Source: Nitzschia sp. pyKryTriq1 (lineage: Eukaryota; Bacillariophyta; Bacillariophyceae; Bacillariales; Bacillariaceae). Taken from it: a stretch of DNA of 64,000 nt. The stretch covers positions 695,469-759,468 of the forward strand of contig OY101131.1 in assembly GCA_956465555.1 (NCBI GenBank). The letters are read 5' to 3'. Positions 41,201 to 56,200 of this stretch are shown here, piece by piece (the first letter of the stretch is position 1; each line of letters starts with the position of its first letter). The position numbers and the translations under genes are program-made. Below the pieces are notes generated by a model, which saw only the letters and a list, made by a program, of their open reading frames with translations, made no database searches and was not told the DNA's origin.

Positions 41201-44200
41201 GCAGAACATGGGATGGTTCCGCAGCAAAATGGTTGACGAAATTCAGGAAACTCTTGAAACCATGGGCACCAAGCCTATGAAGCCAGTTGGTCTTGGAGCT
41301 GGGTTGGCAGCCCTTTCTGATGAGCAAAAGCGTGCTCAAGAAATGGCCAGTGCCCTAGATTGGCTCAAGTCCAACGACGCCGAATTGGACATTGATGATG
41401 ATGTTTCGGTTGCTCTGTCCCTGGCTTCCTTCAAGAGGATCGACTCTCTCATGCCCAAGTCCGAAGGGCAAGAAGGGCCTGCCGATATGTCCTCCGCATT
41501 GGCCTGGCTCCGCACCAAGACTGATGTCGACGATGAGACGATCAACTCATTCAAGAAGATTGACAATGTCTTGACCAAGACAGGTCTGGGTGCCACTGTC
41601 AAGGAGACTGGATTCGCTGGTGCGTTAGATTGGTTGCGCCAACGTCAAGCGGCCAAGGCGGACGGCCTCGAAGACGAAGACGATCAATCGGCTCCTGGAA
41701 AAGCCTTTGCTGGTATCAAGACAAAGTCTGACGAAGAAAAGCGAGCCGACGAAATGGCTTCCGCGCTGGATTGGCTCAAGAACAACGACAACGTTGATTC
41801 TATCGATGACGACATCAGTCTGGGATTGGGCTCTGTTGGAAGTTTCAAGGCTATTGACAGGGACGGCAAGACTGGCGCCCCCTCCGCGTTGGATTGGCTC
41901 CGCGGTCAGCAATCTGCTGGACAACCCAAGCACCCAGCCATGGACGACAACGACGATGACGAGTCGACCAAGTTGGGCAATGTCGGAGTTGGGCCCAAGA
42001 CTGCTGAAGAGCTCCGCGCCAACAAAATGTCGGATGCATTGGCCTGGTTGCGCAACAATGATAATGTTGGGGATGCTGACATCGAGGAAGACCCGAGCCT
42101 TGCTACCTACGATACCAAGTTTTCAACTCTCAAGGGAAGCACCTTCGGAGACGAGAAGGAACTCGAGAATGCCCTTAGCTGGCTGCGCTCGAAGAACCCG
42201 GACGACCTTGAGGACATTGATGACGATGACTTCACCACTCTCAGCGGTATGAAGTTTGTCCCTAAGACCAAGGAACAGCTAAAGGCCGCCCAGATGAGCA
42301 AGGCATTGGATTGGCTGCGTTCTAACGGGGCTGCCTTTGACGGAGACGACGCCCCTGATTTCTCCGATTATGGCGACAAGTTTTCTTCAGTGGACACTTT
42401 CGGACGATCGGCCGAGGCTAAGGCGAGTGAGATGGCCAAGGCCTTGGATTGGCTTCGAAACAAGGATCCAAGCATTCTTGACGACTTGGATGACCCGTTC
42501 GCTACTGCTGGAAGCGGCAGTGGAAAGGGCCCAAAGTCAAAGGAACAACTCAAAGCAGATGCTATGAAGAATGCGTTGGGATGGCTCAGAAACAAGGGCG
42601 ATGCCGACTTCGAAGATGCACCTGATTTCGACGTCCATGGCCTGGGTGATAAGTTCACCCCACTAGGCGCCGAAAGTAATGCTCAGGAAATGGAAGATGC
42701 ATTGGCCTGGCTTCGGGGTCGTCGCTCCGGCGGAGAGGACGACGACAAGTTTGAAAAACTCGATAAGCTCTTGCCAAAGAAAGAGGGTCAAGACGCCGCA
42801 GGGAGGGCCAAGGATATGGAAGATGCTCTTGCGTGGTTGAGGAACCAAGGACTGGACCTCGATGAGGACGACACTCCTGTTGAGAGTTTCGATATTATTG
42901 GAACTGTTCCAATGGGTCTTCGCTCCCAAGAGGCTCGTGATGCCGATCGCCTCAAGGCTTTGAACTGGCTCCGAAACAAGGGAGATGGAATTGATGAATA
43001 TCCATCTTCAGGTTTTGCCGAATTAGACAGTCTGCTCCCTTACAAGCAGGGCCAGGAACCCGAAGCTCGCGCATCCGAAATGGAAAACGCACTCGCCTGG
43101 TTGCGCGCTAACGGTGTGAATGTTGATAATGACGACGACATGCCTTCCTTTGAAAAGATTGGCGGCGTCTCTGTCGCTCCTCGATCACAGGAAGAGCGGG
43201 ACAGTGACATGCGTGATGCGTTGAATTGGTTGCGCAATGGTGGGGAGGACGCAGACCCTGATAGTCTGTTTGCGAAACTTGGAAAGTTTGTTGGTCCCGC
43301 TGTTCCCGGTCAGACGGAAATGGAACGCGCCAAAGACATGGAGGATGCCCTGAACTGGCTCCGCCAGAAGGGCGTGGATGTGGATGATTTGAACGATCCC
43401 GACGACGAGCTTTTCTCCCCCGTTGGCGGAGTCTCTACTGGCCCGCGATCTGGCTCTGGTGCCAACAGCCGAGACGAGGTGGCCGCCTTGAATTGGTTGC
43501 GAAATCAAAGCGAAGGGAGCCTGGACCCCACTGGTGCTTTCAAGCAGTTGCACGCTAGTTTGCCCCAGAAGAAAGGCCAGACTTTGGAAGAACGTGCCAA
43601 AGATATTGCTAGCGCTCTTGGTTGGATGCGCAATCGCGGTCTCGCACCTGATGGGGACGAGGACTATGAGGTGCCTGGTTTCCAGAAAGTTGGGGGGGTT
43701 CCTGCCACCACAAGAAGTGCAGAAGATCGTGCAAACGATATGCAGAACGCTTTAAATTGGCTTCGTAACAAGGGGGAGAAAGGCGACGAATTCGACCCCA
43801 ATGGCGTCTTCCGAAAGCTTGATTCGACAATGCCTCGAAAGAAAGGCCAATCAAACGAGGATCGTGCCAGAGAATTGGAAAACGCCATGAACTGGATGCG
43901 CCAGCAAGGTCTTGATGTATCTGGTGATGAAACTGAAGACCCATCCCTCCAAAAAGCTGGTTTTGTTGGTTCCACCGATAAGTCGCCGGAACAACGTGCA
44001 GCAGTGATGGCTGCGGCACTGAATTGGTTGCGAAACAAGGACAGTGTCGACGACGACACACTCTTCGACCCCACTGGAGTTTTCAAGAAGCTAGACGGTT
44101 CTTTGCCCAAGAAGCAAGGCCAGTCGCCTGAAGACAGAGCAAAAGATCTCGAAAACGCTCTTGCCTGGATGCGTAGTAAGGGACTGGTCAATGATGATGC

Positions 44201-47200
44201 CGAACTCGGTATCCCTGACTTCGACAAGGCTGGATTCGCGAATGCGTCTACTCGAAGCCCTGAAGAACGCGCTAGAGAAATGCAAGGGGCCCTTAATTGG
44301 CTCCGAAATCAAGGTAGCGGCAAGGATGATGACTCATCAGGCATGTTCCAAAAGCTTGACTCCATGTTGCCGAAGAAAAAGGGGCAGTCGCCGGAGGAGC
44401 GTGCCATTGAAATGCAAAATGCTCTTGATTGGCTCCGTAGCAAGGACATCAAACCTGCTGGTGCAGATGAAAGCAAGCTTGACTTCGCCAAGGTGCCGTC
44501 TGCCTCGTATAGCCGTCGTTCTCCCGAAGAGCGTGCCAAGGATCTCGAAAAGGTCATGAATTGGATGCGCAAGGGCAAAGGGAAGGGCCTTAAGAAGGAA
44601 GACAAGTACGACCCCGAGGGCGAATTTCGAAAGCTTGATGCGCTTTTGCCGAAGAAGAAAAGCCAGACTCCCGAACAGCGAGCACGCGAGATTGAAGGGG
44701 CATTAGACTGGCTACGAAGTGGTGGCGCAGACTCGGTTAACGTCGAGCCTGTTCCAGGTTTCGACAAGGTCGACATGTCTTCGATTGGACGACGAACTCC
44801 CGAAGAGAAGGCCCGTGACTATCAGAATGCCCTCAACTGGGTCCGAAATATGGGCTCAAATGATGATACTCTTGATCCCACCGGTGAGTTCCGCAAGCTC
44901 GATGGCATGATGCCCAAGAAGCGAGGACAATCCGCTGAAGATCGCGCCCGTGAGCTGGAAGGAGCGTTGGACTGGATGAGGAGCCAACATCCGGCCGCTG
45001 CCGAAGACGAAGACGTGACTGCTTTCTCGAAGCTGGGTTCCCTCCCCATTTGCAAGCGATCGCCGGAGGAGAGAGCTCGAGACCTCAGCGATGCAATGAA
45101 CTGGATTCGCCACAACAAGAAGGAAAAGTACGACCCAACTGGGTCTTTCAAGAAGCTCGATCAGCTAATCCCTCAAAAGAAGGGCCAGGAGCAAAACGAC
45201 CGGGCTCGCGATATTGAGAGTGTGATGGACTGGATTCGCAATCAAGACATCGCGCCAGAACATCCTGGACTCCCGCCCCTGTTCAGAAAGGCTGGTCAAG
45301 CTCCCTTCTCCCGTCGAACCCCTGAACAACGCGCCCGTGATCTTGCTGATACGATGAACTGGCTGCGAAACAAGGGCAAGGATGACAAGACCTCCGATCC
45401 TACTGGTGACTTCCGAAAGCTAGATGCCATGCTGCCCAGAAAGGCAGGGCAATCTCCTGAAGACAGAGCCCGTGATATCGAAGGAGCACTTGACTGGATC
45501 CGAAGCAGCGGGCCCAAGGAAAGGGAGGATGAAGCCTCTCCACCGATGGATAAGATTGGTTCCCTTCCTATCTCCAAGCGATCTCCTGAACAGCGTTTGA
45601 ACGATTTGGAAGGTGCGCTCAACTTCCTCCGCAACAAGGACAGCAAGAAGGCCAAGAAATACGACCCAACCGGTGATTTCAAGAAGTTGGACAAGTTGTT
45701 GCCCAAAAAGAAGCGCGGAACCGTTGAAGATCGCGCACGTGACATCGAGGCTGCTCTTGATTGGATGCGGAACCACAACGTCAAGCCAGGTGATCTAGGT
45801 CCACTTGAGAAGTTCAAGAAGCTTGGAACCATCCCAACCTCCCGCCGAACTCCTGAACAGAGGGCCAAAGATTTGGACGACGCGATGAACTGGATGAGGA
45901 AGAAGGGCAAGGACGACGAAGAAACCGACCCAACGTCCGATTTCAGGAAGTTGGACGCCATGCTGCCTCGCAAGAAGGGGCAATCTCCTGAAGACAGAGC
46001 ACGAGATATTGAGGGAGCATTGGATTGGGTCAGGACAAGCGAATCTAGTCCCTCATCCGAAGACGACACTGAGCCCATGAAGACCATTGCGAATGTCCCT
46101 GTTGCTATTCGTTCGCCTGAGGACAGAAAGGGCGAACTTGCATCTGCATTAAATTGGCTGCGAAACGGAAAGCGGGATTCCGATGATCACAATGGAGCTT
46201 TCAACAAGATTGACCTGATGCTTCCCGTGAAGCCCGGGCAATCTTTCGAAGAGCGTGCTCGTGACATCGAAGGGGCCCTTGACTGGATGAGGAACAATGG
46301 TGTATCTCCTTCCGCGGTAGACGATCTTGCGGCCTTCAACAAGATTGGCTCTGTTCCGATTTCTCGTCGAACACCCGAACAACGCCAGAAAGATCTCGAG
46401 GACACGAAAAACTGGCTTCGAAACAAGGGCAAGGACGACGACGCACTCGACCCGACCGGAGATTTCAGAAAGCTTGATGCTGCTTTGCCCAAGAAGCGGG
46501 GACAAAATGAAGAAGAAAGAGCTCGCCAGATCGAAGGAGCGTTGGATTGGGTTCGCCAGAAGGGGGTCAACCCTGCTTTCGAGGATCAGCTTCCAGCTTT
46601 CGGCAAGGTGGGTTCGGTGCCTGTGGCGCGAAGAACGCCCGAGGAACGAAAGAAGGATGTCGCAGATATCTTGAACTGGGTCCGTAGTGGGCGAAAGCCT
46701 GCTGATGATCCCACCGGGGCTTTCAGAAAGATTGACCAGGTCCTTCCACACAGAATTGGCCAGTCTCCGGACGGAAGAGCACGCGATATCGAGGGAGCCA
46801 TGGACTGGATCCGAAACCACGATGTCAGCCCGGACGATGAAGCTTTTGTTGACAAGTTCAGCAAAGTCGGAACCGTTCCCGTGACCGGGCGTACTCCAGA
46901 ACAGAGGGAGAAGGACACAGCTGACGCACTGAACTGGCTACGCAACAAGGGCAAGAACGACGATTCTCTCGATCCTACTGGTGATTTCCGGAAGTTAGAT
47001 GCTTCGCTACCCAAGAAGCGTGGACAATCACCCGAAGACAGAGCTCACGATATCGACGCAGCTCTTGATTGGGCTCGTAGCCAGGGAGTCTCGCCCGCAA
47101 GTGAGGAGCCTTTGCCGTCCTTTGATAAGATTGGATCTGTGCCCGTCTCCCGTCGTTCTCCAGAGCAACGCGTTAAGGCTCTTGGCGACGTTACAAACTG

Positions 47201-50200
47201 GTTGAGGAATAAGGGCAAGAAAGATGAAACTCTGGACGCAACGGGTGAGTTCCGTAAAATCGACGCCTCGCTGCCTGTGAAGAGAGGTCAAACTCTCGAG
47301 GGGCGCGCCCGCGATATTGAAGGAGCAATTGATTGGATGCGAAATCACAGCGTGACTCCGGAGGGCATTGACTCCCTCGAACAATTCAATCAAGTGGGCA
47401 CCGTCCCTCTGTCGCAGAGAACTCCTGAACAAAGGAAGAAAGACCTTGAAGACTGCATGCAGTGGGCCCGAACTAAGGGTGCTAACCCCGAAGCAAACGA
47501 CCCTACTGGGGAATTTCGAAAGTTGGACGCGCTTCTGCCACGCAAGAGTGGTCAAAAGAGCGACGATCGAGCTCGAGAAATCGAAGGAGCATTAGATTGG
47601 TTGAGAAACAAGGGAGTCAACCCTTTGGCCGACGAGCCTCTCCGTGGCTTCAAGAAGATTGATTCTTTGCCGGTCAGTCGCCGAAGTCCAGAAGAACGAA
47701 AGGGAGACTTGGATAACGCCCTCAACTGGCTGAGGAACGGAAAGAAGTCGTCTGATGATCCCACGGGAAACTTCAAGAAGATCGACCAAATGCTCCCTAG
47801 GAACAAGACCCAGTCCCCTGAAGAGAGGGCACGAGACATTGAGAATGCATTTGACTGGATGCGATCCAACAATGTGTCCCCAACCCAAGAAGACGCAGCG
47901 GAAGCTTTCAAAAAGATCGGGACAATCCCTATGGCTCGCAGAACTCCTGAGCAGCGCCAGAAAGATGCGACTGATGCTCTAAACTGGTTGCGCAACAAGG
48001 GCAAGAACGACGACATCCTTGATCCAACCGGTGAATTCCGGAAGATGGATGCCATGCTTCCGGCCAAGCGTGGCCAGAGCCCCCAGGATCGAGCTCGAGA
48101 TATCGAAGGAGCTCTCGATTGGGCTCGTCAGCAATGCGTGAGCCCGGTGTTCGACGACGAGGACGTGCCATTTGCAGTGGTACCACCTCAACCTATTGCC
48201 CGTCGATCTCCCGAGGAAAGGCTGAAGGATATCGAAGGTGCCATGAACTGGCTCCGAAACGGCAAACAGAAGAATGATGACCCAACGGGCGTGTTCAAGA
48301 AGATCGACATGCTTCTTCCTGCCAGACATGGACAAACCCCGGAACAGCGAGCACGCGAGATTGAAGGGGCGATGGATTGGATGCGCAATAGCTCTGTTTC
48401 ACCGAATGCTCTAGATACTCCCGCCAAGTTCCAAAAGATGGGTGGTGTACCTGTCTCTCGCCGAACTCCTGAACAAAGGGCGAAGGATCTGGCAGATTCC
48501 CTGAATTGGATCAGAAACGCCGGTTCAGATGATGATGCCAACGATCCGACTGGCGAATTCCGCAAGCTAGATGCCATGCTCCCCAAGAAACGAGGGGAGT
48601 CACCGGAGGATCGATCTCGCGAGATTGAAAGCGCCATCGACTGGATTCGAAGCAGGGATGTTGTCGTCACGGATGAATCCCTTCCTACATTCAACAAGGT
48701 CGGATCTCTGCCAGTTTGCCGCCGAACTCCGGAGCAGAGGCAGTCTGATCTTGACAACGTGGTGGCTTGGATCCGAAACGGAAAGCCCGACTCACAAGAC
48801 TCGACCGGCGACTTCAAGATCATCGACAACCTCCTCCCTAAGAAAAAAGGGCAGTCGCCCAATGATCGGGCTCGAGACATCGAGGGGGCACTTGATTGGC
48901 TGCGCAACAATGGAGTCAGTCCACATGAGCCGGATACGATGGACAAGTTCAACAAGGTTGGATCTCTATCTGTATCCAAACGCACGCCCGAACAGAGGGC
49001 AAAGGACCTCGAGGACGCCTTAAATTGGATGCGAAACCGGGGCGAAGCTGACGGCTTCAACGATCCAACTGGTGAATTCCGCCGGCTCGATGCCATTTTG
49101 CCGAAGAAAAGGGGAGCAACGCCAGGTGAAAGAGCTCGCGAGATTGAAAGTGCGATCGACTGGCTCCGAAGTAAGAAGATCGAGCCTTCGATGGACGACG
49201 AGAATGTGCCTGCCATGCAGCAAGTCGGCTCGATCCCTGTGTCTCGCCGATCACCAGAAGAACGCAAGCAAGATCTGGACTCTGCTCTCAACTGGATCCG
49301 AAACGGCAAGAACCCCGCCGATGATCCGACGGATGAGTTCCAAAAATTGGATGCGTTGCTTCCAGCTAAGCGAGGTCAATCCCCTGACGACCGAGCCCGC
49401 GACATTGAAGGAGCAATGGATTGGATTCGGAACAAGGGAATCTCGCTCGATGATATGGACGGCAGCGATGACTTCTCCAAGGTCGCCTCAGTTCCCCTGT
49501 CTCGCCGCACACCCGAACAGAGGGCGAAGGATCTCGAAAATGCTATGAATTGGCTTCGGAACAAGGGAAGCGACGACGGTACTTCAGACCCGACCGGAGA
49601 ATTCAAGAAGATAGACGGCCTCTTGCCGAAGAAACGCAACCAGACCCCGGAAGAACGCGCTCGCGATATTGAAGGTGCCCTCGACTGGATGAGAAATAAC
49701 GGAATTTCAATGGATGGGGATAACATGCCCGACTTCAAACAAATCGGATCAGTTCCCGTCTCGAAACGAACTCCCGAGCAACGTCAAAACGACTTGGATA
49801 ACGCCTTGAACTGGCTTCGAAACAAGAAAGACGAAACTCTTGACCTCGAAGGAGAGTTCAAGCTTATTGATCAGATGCTACCGATAAAGCTGGGTCAAAA
49901 GTCCCAGGACAGAGCCAGGGACATTGAGAAAGCAATGGATTGGATGCGCAACAATGGAATGAAACCTTCCGACGTTGAGGAGGGTCTGCCTGGTTTCAAC
50001 AAGTTTGACTCTATTCCGGTTTCTCGTCGCTCTCCAGAAGAAAGGCAAAATGATTTGGACAGCGCTTTGGCTTGGTTGCGCAACGGCAAGTGCTCAAGCG
50101 ACGACACGAACAGCGAATTCAAGAAAATTGATCAGATGCTGCCTCCTCGCAAGGGCCAATCGCCCGAAGATCGTGCTCGCGATATTGAGAGTGCCCTTGA

Positions 50201-53200
50201 TTGGATGAGAAACAATGGCGTCCAGCCCGACGAAGAAGAACCCGTCAGTGGCTTCGACAAGCTCGGTTCCATCCCCGTCAATCGCCGCACGCCCGAACAA
50301 CGGGCCAAAGATCTGGAAGAAATCTTGAACTGGATGCGCCATGGAAAACCCCAAGACGCCGATGTTGATGGAGAGTTCAGCAAGATTGATCAAATGCTTC
50401 CCAAGAAGAAGGGCCAGACTCCTCGTGAAAGAGCGAAGGAAATGGAATCTCAGCTGAACTGGATCAGGAGCAAGGGAAGCATACCATTCGACCAAGACGA
50501 AGACATTCCGGGCTTTTCCAAGCTTGGATCTATTCCCGTGTCCCGTCGCAGCCCAGAGAATCGCCGAAAGGATGTAGACAACATCATGACTTGGTTGCGA
50601 GGTGGCCGCAACCCATCGGATGATCCCTCAGGGGCTTTCAAGAAGATTGATGCGATTTTGCCTACCAAGCGAGGCCAGAGCCCTGCCGATCGGGCACGCG
50701 ATATTGAGTCAGCTCTTGACTGGATGCGCAACAAGGATGTTTCGCCAGTTGACGGAGCAGACCTTCCTGATTTCGACAAGGTTGCCTCTATTCCGGTGTC
50801 GCGTCGATCGCCCGAAGAACGCAAGAAGGACATTGACAGCGTGATGTCGTGGTTGCGCAATGGCAAGCCGGACAGCGAAGACTCGACGGGGGATTTCAAG
50901 AAGGTAGACCAGTTGCTTCCCAGGAAGAATGGTCAATCGCCCGATGATCGGGCGCGAGACATCGAAGGAGCGCTTGACTGGATGAGGAACAATGGCGTCT
51001 CGCCTGACGATGACATGCTGCCACCAGCATTCAACAGTATTGGTTCAGTCCCCATGTCTCGTCGAAGCCCCGAAGAACGTCAAAAGGATGTCGATGATGT
51101 GACTGCCTGGATTCGAAACGGCATGAAGCCGTCGGATGATCCCACTGGCGACTTCAAGAAGATGGATCAACTTCTTCCCACGAAGAAAGGTCAATCGCCG
51201 AAGGATCGCGCCCATGAAATCGAAAGTGCTTTGGACTGGTGCCGCAACCACGGTGTGAAGCCTTCTGACGAGGAGGGCGATGTGCCTGCGATGAAGAAGA
51301 TTGGTTCCGTTCCAGTCTCTCGTCGTTCGCCTGAAGACCGCAAGAAGGACATCGACAACGCTTTGACTTGGCTTCGCAATGGCAAGTCTCCGTCAGATGA
51401 TGTGACAGGGGAATTCAAGAAAGTCGACCAGATGTTGCCTCGCCGCGCCGGACAGACCCCGGAGCAGCGAGCCCGCGACATTGAAGGGGCAATGGATTGG
51501 ATGCGCAACAACTGCGTCGCACCTGATGATTCCCAACCATCGCCGCAGATGCCACTCGTTGATGGTTTTGAAGTTTCCCCGCGCTCACCAGAGGAAAGAG
51601 AGAAAGACCTTGTTGGCGTATTGAAATGGCTCCGCAACGGCAAAAATGATCAAGATGATCCCTCCGGTGATTTCCGAATGGTGGATCAGCTCCTACCAAA
51701 GAAGAAAGGACTGAGTCCTCGGGACCGAGCTGTTGAAATCGAGAACGCCCTTGATTGGATGAGAAACAATGGCGTCCAGCCCGACGAAGAAGAACCCGTC
51801 AGTGGCTTCGACAAGCTCGGTTCCATCCCCGTCAATCGCCGCACGCCCGAACAACGGGCCAAAGATCTGGAAGAAATCTTGAACTGGATGCGCCATGGAA
51901 AACCCCAAGACGCCGATGTTGATGGAGAGTTCAGCAAGATTGATCAAATGCTTCCCAAGAAGAAGGGCCAGACTCCTCGTGAAAGAGCGAAAGAAATGGA
52001 AGACGCCTTGAACTGGCTAAGAAACCCTGCAATGTCCCCTGATTTCGAGAACGAAGACATTCCGGGCTTTTCCAAGCTTGGATCTATTCCCGTGTCCCGT
52101 CGCAGCCCAGAGAATCGCCGAAAGGATGTAGACAACATCATGACTTGGTTGCGAGGTGGCCGCAACCCATCGGATGATCCCTCCGGCGCTTTCAAGAAGA
52201 TTGATGCGATTTTGCCTACCAAGCGAGGCCAGAGTCGTCCAGACAGAGCTCACGATATTGAGTCAGCTCTTGACTGGATGCGCAACAAGGATGTTTCGCC
52301 AGTTGAAGGAGCGGACCTTCCTGATTTCGACAAGGTTGCCTCTATTCCGGTGTCGCGTCGATCGCCCGAAGAACGCAAGAAGGACATTGACAGCGTGATG
52401 TCGTGGTTGCGCAATGGCAAGCCGGACAGCGAAGACTCGACGGGGGATTTCAAGAAGGTAGACCAGTTGCTTCCCAGGAAGAATGGTCAATCGCCCGATG
52501 ATCGGGCGCGAGACATCGAAGGAGCGCTTGACTGGATGAGGAACAATGGCGTCTCGCCTGACGATGACATGCTGCCACCAGCATTCAACAGTATTGGTTC
52601 AGTCCCCATGTCTCGTCGAAGCCCCGAAGAACGTCAAAAGGATGTCGATGATGTGACTGCCTGGATTCGAAACGGCATGAAGCCGTCGGATGATCCCACT
52701 GGCGACTTCAAGAAGATGGATCAACTTCTTCCCACGAAGAAAGGTCAATCGCCGAAGGATCGCGCCCATGAAATCGAAAGTGCTTTGGACTGGTGCCGCA
52801 ACCACGGTGTGAAGCCTTCTGACGAGGAGGGCGATGTGCCTGCGATGAAGAAGATTGGTTCCGTTCCAGTCTCTCGTCGTTCGCCTGAAGACCGCAAGAA
52901 GGACATCGACAACGCTTTGACTTGGCTTCGCAATGGCAAGTCTCCGTCAGATGATGTGACAGGGGAATTCAAGAAAGTCGACCAGATGTTGCCTCGCCGC
53001 GCCGGACAGACCCCGGAGCAGCGAGCCCGCGACATTGAAGGGGCAATGGATTGGATGCGCAACAACTGCGTCGCACCTGACGAAAGTCAGCCTGTTTCGA
53101 AATTCCAGTCAGTTCCATCTATCCCGGTTGATCGCCGTTCACCTGAACAAATTGCCAAAGATTTGGATGCCATGTTGAACTGGATGAGAAGCGGAAAAGA

Positions 53201-56200
53201 CAACATGGACGATCCTCAAGGTGATTTTAAGAGAATTGATCAGATGTTGCCCAAAAAGAAGGGACAAACACCTCTTGAACGTGCCCGCGACATGGACAAT
53301 GCTCTGAACTGGATCCGAAATAAGGAGGTTTCTCCTTCCTTTGACGACGAAGACGTCCCTACTCTTTCCAAAATCGGGTCAATTCCTGTTTCTAGACGAA
53401 GCCCAGAAGAACGCGAAGGTGATCTTGACGATGTCCTCACCTGGATGAGAAGCAAGAAGAACGATACCCATGATCCAAGTGGAGAGTTCAAGAAAATCGA
53501 TCAGCTATTGCCACAGAAGAAAGGACAAAGCCCCGAAGATCGCGCACGCGATATCGAAGGTGCGCTGGATTGGATGAGAAACAATGGAGTCCTTCCAGCC
53601 GACGAAGAAGACGTCGCACCGATAGATACGATCGGATCTGTGCCGGTATCGCGCCGCTCACCTGAAGAAAGATCCAAGGACCTCGACGATATCATGACTT
53701 GGCTTCGCAATGGGTCGCCAGACTCCGAGGACCCTACTGGGCAATTCAAGCGCATTGATCAGATGCTCCCCAAGAAGAAGCGTCCGTCGCCTGAAGATCG
53801 AGCTCGCGCCATTGAGAGCGCTCTTGATTGGATGAGAAATGCTGGGGTTAAGCCCTCTTTTAACGACGACGTCCTTCCTTTTGAAAAGCTCCCGTGCGTC
53901 CCGATGTCTCGCCGAAGCCCCGAAGAGCGTTCCAATGATGTCGAGGACGTGGCAACCTGGATTCGCAACGGAAGGTTGCCAGCAGATGATATCACCGGTG
54001 AATTCAAGAAGATCGACCAGCACCTTCCGACAAAGAAAGGACAATCGCCCGAAGATCGGGCTAGAGACATCGAGCGCGCCTTGGATTGGATCAGGAATAC
54101 AACACCTAGCTTCCAAGACGATGACGTGCCTGGATTCGACACGATCCGATCGATTCCAGTTAGTCGAAGGTCACCTGAAGACCGAAAGAAGGAGATGGAC
54201 AATGTTTTGACATGGCTGAGAAACGGAAAAGACGCTGCTGACGATGTTACTGGCGATTTCGAGAAGATCGATCAACTTCTTCCCCAGAAAAGAACGCAGA
54301 CGCCCGAGGATAGGGCCCGCGAGATTGAAGGAGTAATCGACTGGAGCCGAAGCAATGGGGTTCCCCTGGAGGAACTCCCATCCCATCCAGGATTCCAGAA
54401 CCATGCGATTGAACCCTTGGCTCCTCGAACTGTCCAGGACAGAGAAATGGACATCGATAAAGTTACTAGTTGGATCCGAAATGGCAAAAATCCTTCCGAA
54501 GATCCCACTGGTGAATTCAAGAGGATCGACCAGATGCTACCCAGGAAGCCAAAGCAGTCGCCCGAAGATCGAGCGGAGGAGGTGGAAAATGTTTTGAACT
54601 GGCTACGTACGAACGGAGTGAAGCTTGAGGAGCCAACCGTTCCCGGTTTCAACAGGCACCCCATGGCAACCCTGCCTAAGCGAAGATCGCCCGACGATAG
54701 GAAGAAGGATCTTGACAACATCATGACTTGGGTACGAAATAAGGAGACCGAACCAGCTGGTCCTAATAGTATTTTCAAGAAATTGGATTTGATGCTGCCG
54801 AAGAAACCCGGCCAGTCCCCGGAAGACAGGGCAAATGATGTCGAAAACGCAATGAACTGGTGCAGGAACAACGGAATCGACGTGGGCGACGAGGACATGC
54901 CCCCATCCTTTAAAAAGATCGGCATGGTTCCCATGCCCGACGGCCGTACGCCTGACCAGAAGGCGAAAGATCTGGACAACATTTTGAATTGGGTTCGCAA
55001 CCCCAGCGAGAACGATAGTCCAGAAACAGAACAATTTAAGAGAGTGGACCAACTTCTTCCTAAAAAACCAAATCAAACTCCGGCCGAAAGAGCCAACGAC
55101 ATTGATCAAACTTTGACCTGGCTGAGAACTCGCGGTGTTGACTTGTCTGAAGTAGAATCCCCATCTTCATTCAACAAGATCGACTCTATGGCTCTCGACC
55201 GCCGTTCGCCGGAGCAAAAGGCGAAGGATGTCGAGGATATTTTGAGCTGGCAGCGCAACCCCAAAGCAAATGAAACCCCTGAAACAGAACCCTTCAAGAG
55301 GATGGATCAGTTGTTGCCCAAGAAGCCTGGCCAGACGCCGGAGGACAGGGCGAAAGATATCGACAGCGCCTTGACTTGGGTTCGCAATCGTGGTGTCGAC
55401 CAGCCCGAGTTTGAGCCAATGCCCAAGTTCGACAAGCTCAACAGCATTCCTCTGGATCGCCGCACACCAGAGCAAAAGGCGAAGGACGTTGAAGACATTT
55501 TCAACTGGGCCCGCAACCCCAAGGCCATGGACACTCCGGAGACGGAGCCGTTCAAGAGGATGGATCAGTTGTTGCCCAAGAAGCCTGGCCAGACGCCGGA
55601 GGACAGGGCGAAAGATATCGACAGCGCCTTGACTTGGGTTCGCAATCGTGGTGTCGACCAGCCCGAGTTTGAGCCAATGCCCAAGTTCGACAAGCTCAAC
55701 AGCATTCCTCTGGATCGCCGCACACCAGAGCAAAAGGCGAAGGACGTTGAAGACATTTTCAACTGGGCCCGCAACCCCAAGGCCGTGGACACTCCGGAGA
55801 CGGAGCCGTTCAAGAGGATGGATCAGTTGTTGCCCAAGAAGCCTGGCCAGACGCCGGAGGACAGGGCGAAAGATATCGACAGCGCCTTGACTTGGGTTCG
55901 CAATCGTGGTGTCGACCAGCCCGAGTTTGAGCCAATGCCCAAGTTCGACAAGCTCAACAGCATTCCTCTGGATCGCCGCACACCAGAGCAAAAGGCGAAG
56001 GACGTTGAAGACATTTTCAACTGGGCCCGCAACCCCAAGGCCATGGACACTCCAGAGACGGAGCCGTTCAAGAGGATGGATCAGTTGTTGCCCAAGAAGC
56101 CTGGCCAGACGCCGGAAGACAGGGCGAAAGATATCGACAGCGCCTTGACTTGGGTTCGCAATCGTGGTGTCGACCAGCCCGAGTTTGAGCCAATGCCCAA

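Larger units (their letters stand above)
43490..55291 (+). repeat. Main ~86-residue paired-unit array (diverged part)
   Basis: Two alternating half-units: RRTPEQRAKDLEDALNWLRN ... DPTGEFRKLDAMLPKK, and GQSPEDRARDIEGALDWMRN ... FDKIGSIPVS. Each is ~40-45 residues and both share [SP]-[E]-x-R-A-x-[DE]-[IL]-E-x-[A]-L-x-W-x-R-N and F-x-K-[LI]-[DG]. By length divided by period there are roughly 45 pairs here. Units differ enough to be old. Confidence 0.85.
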
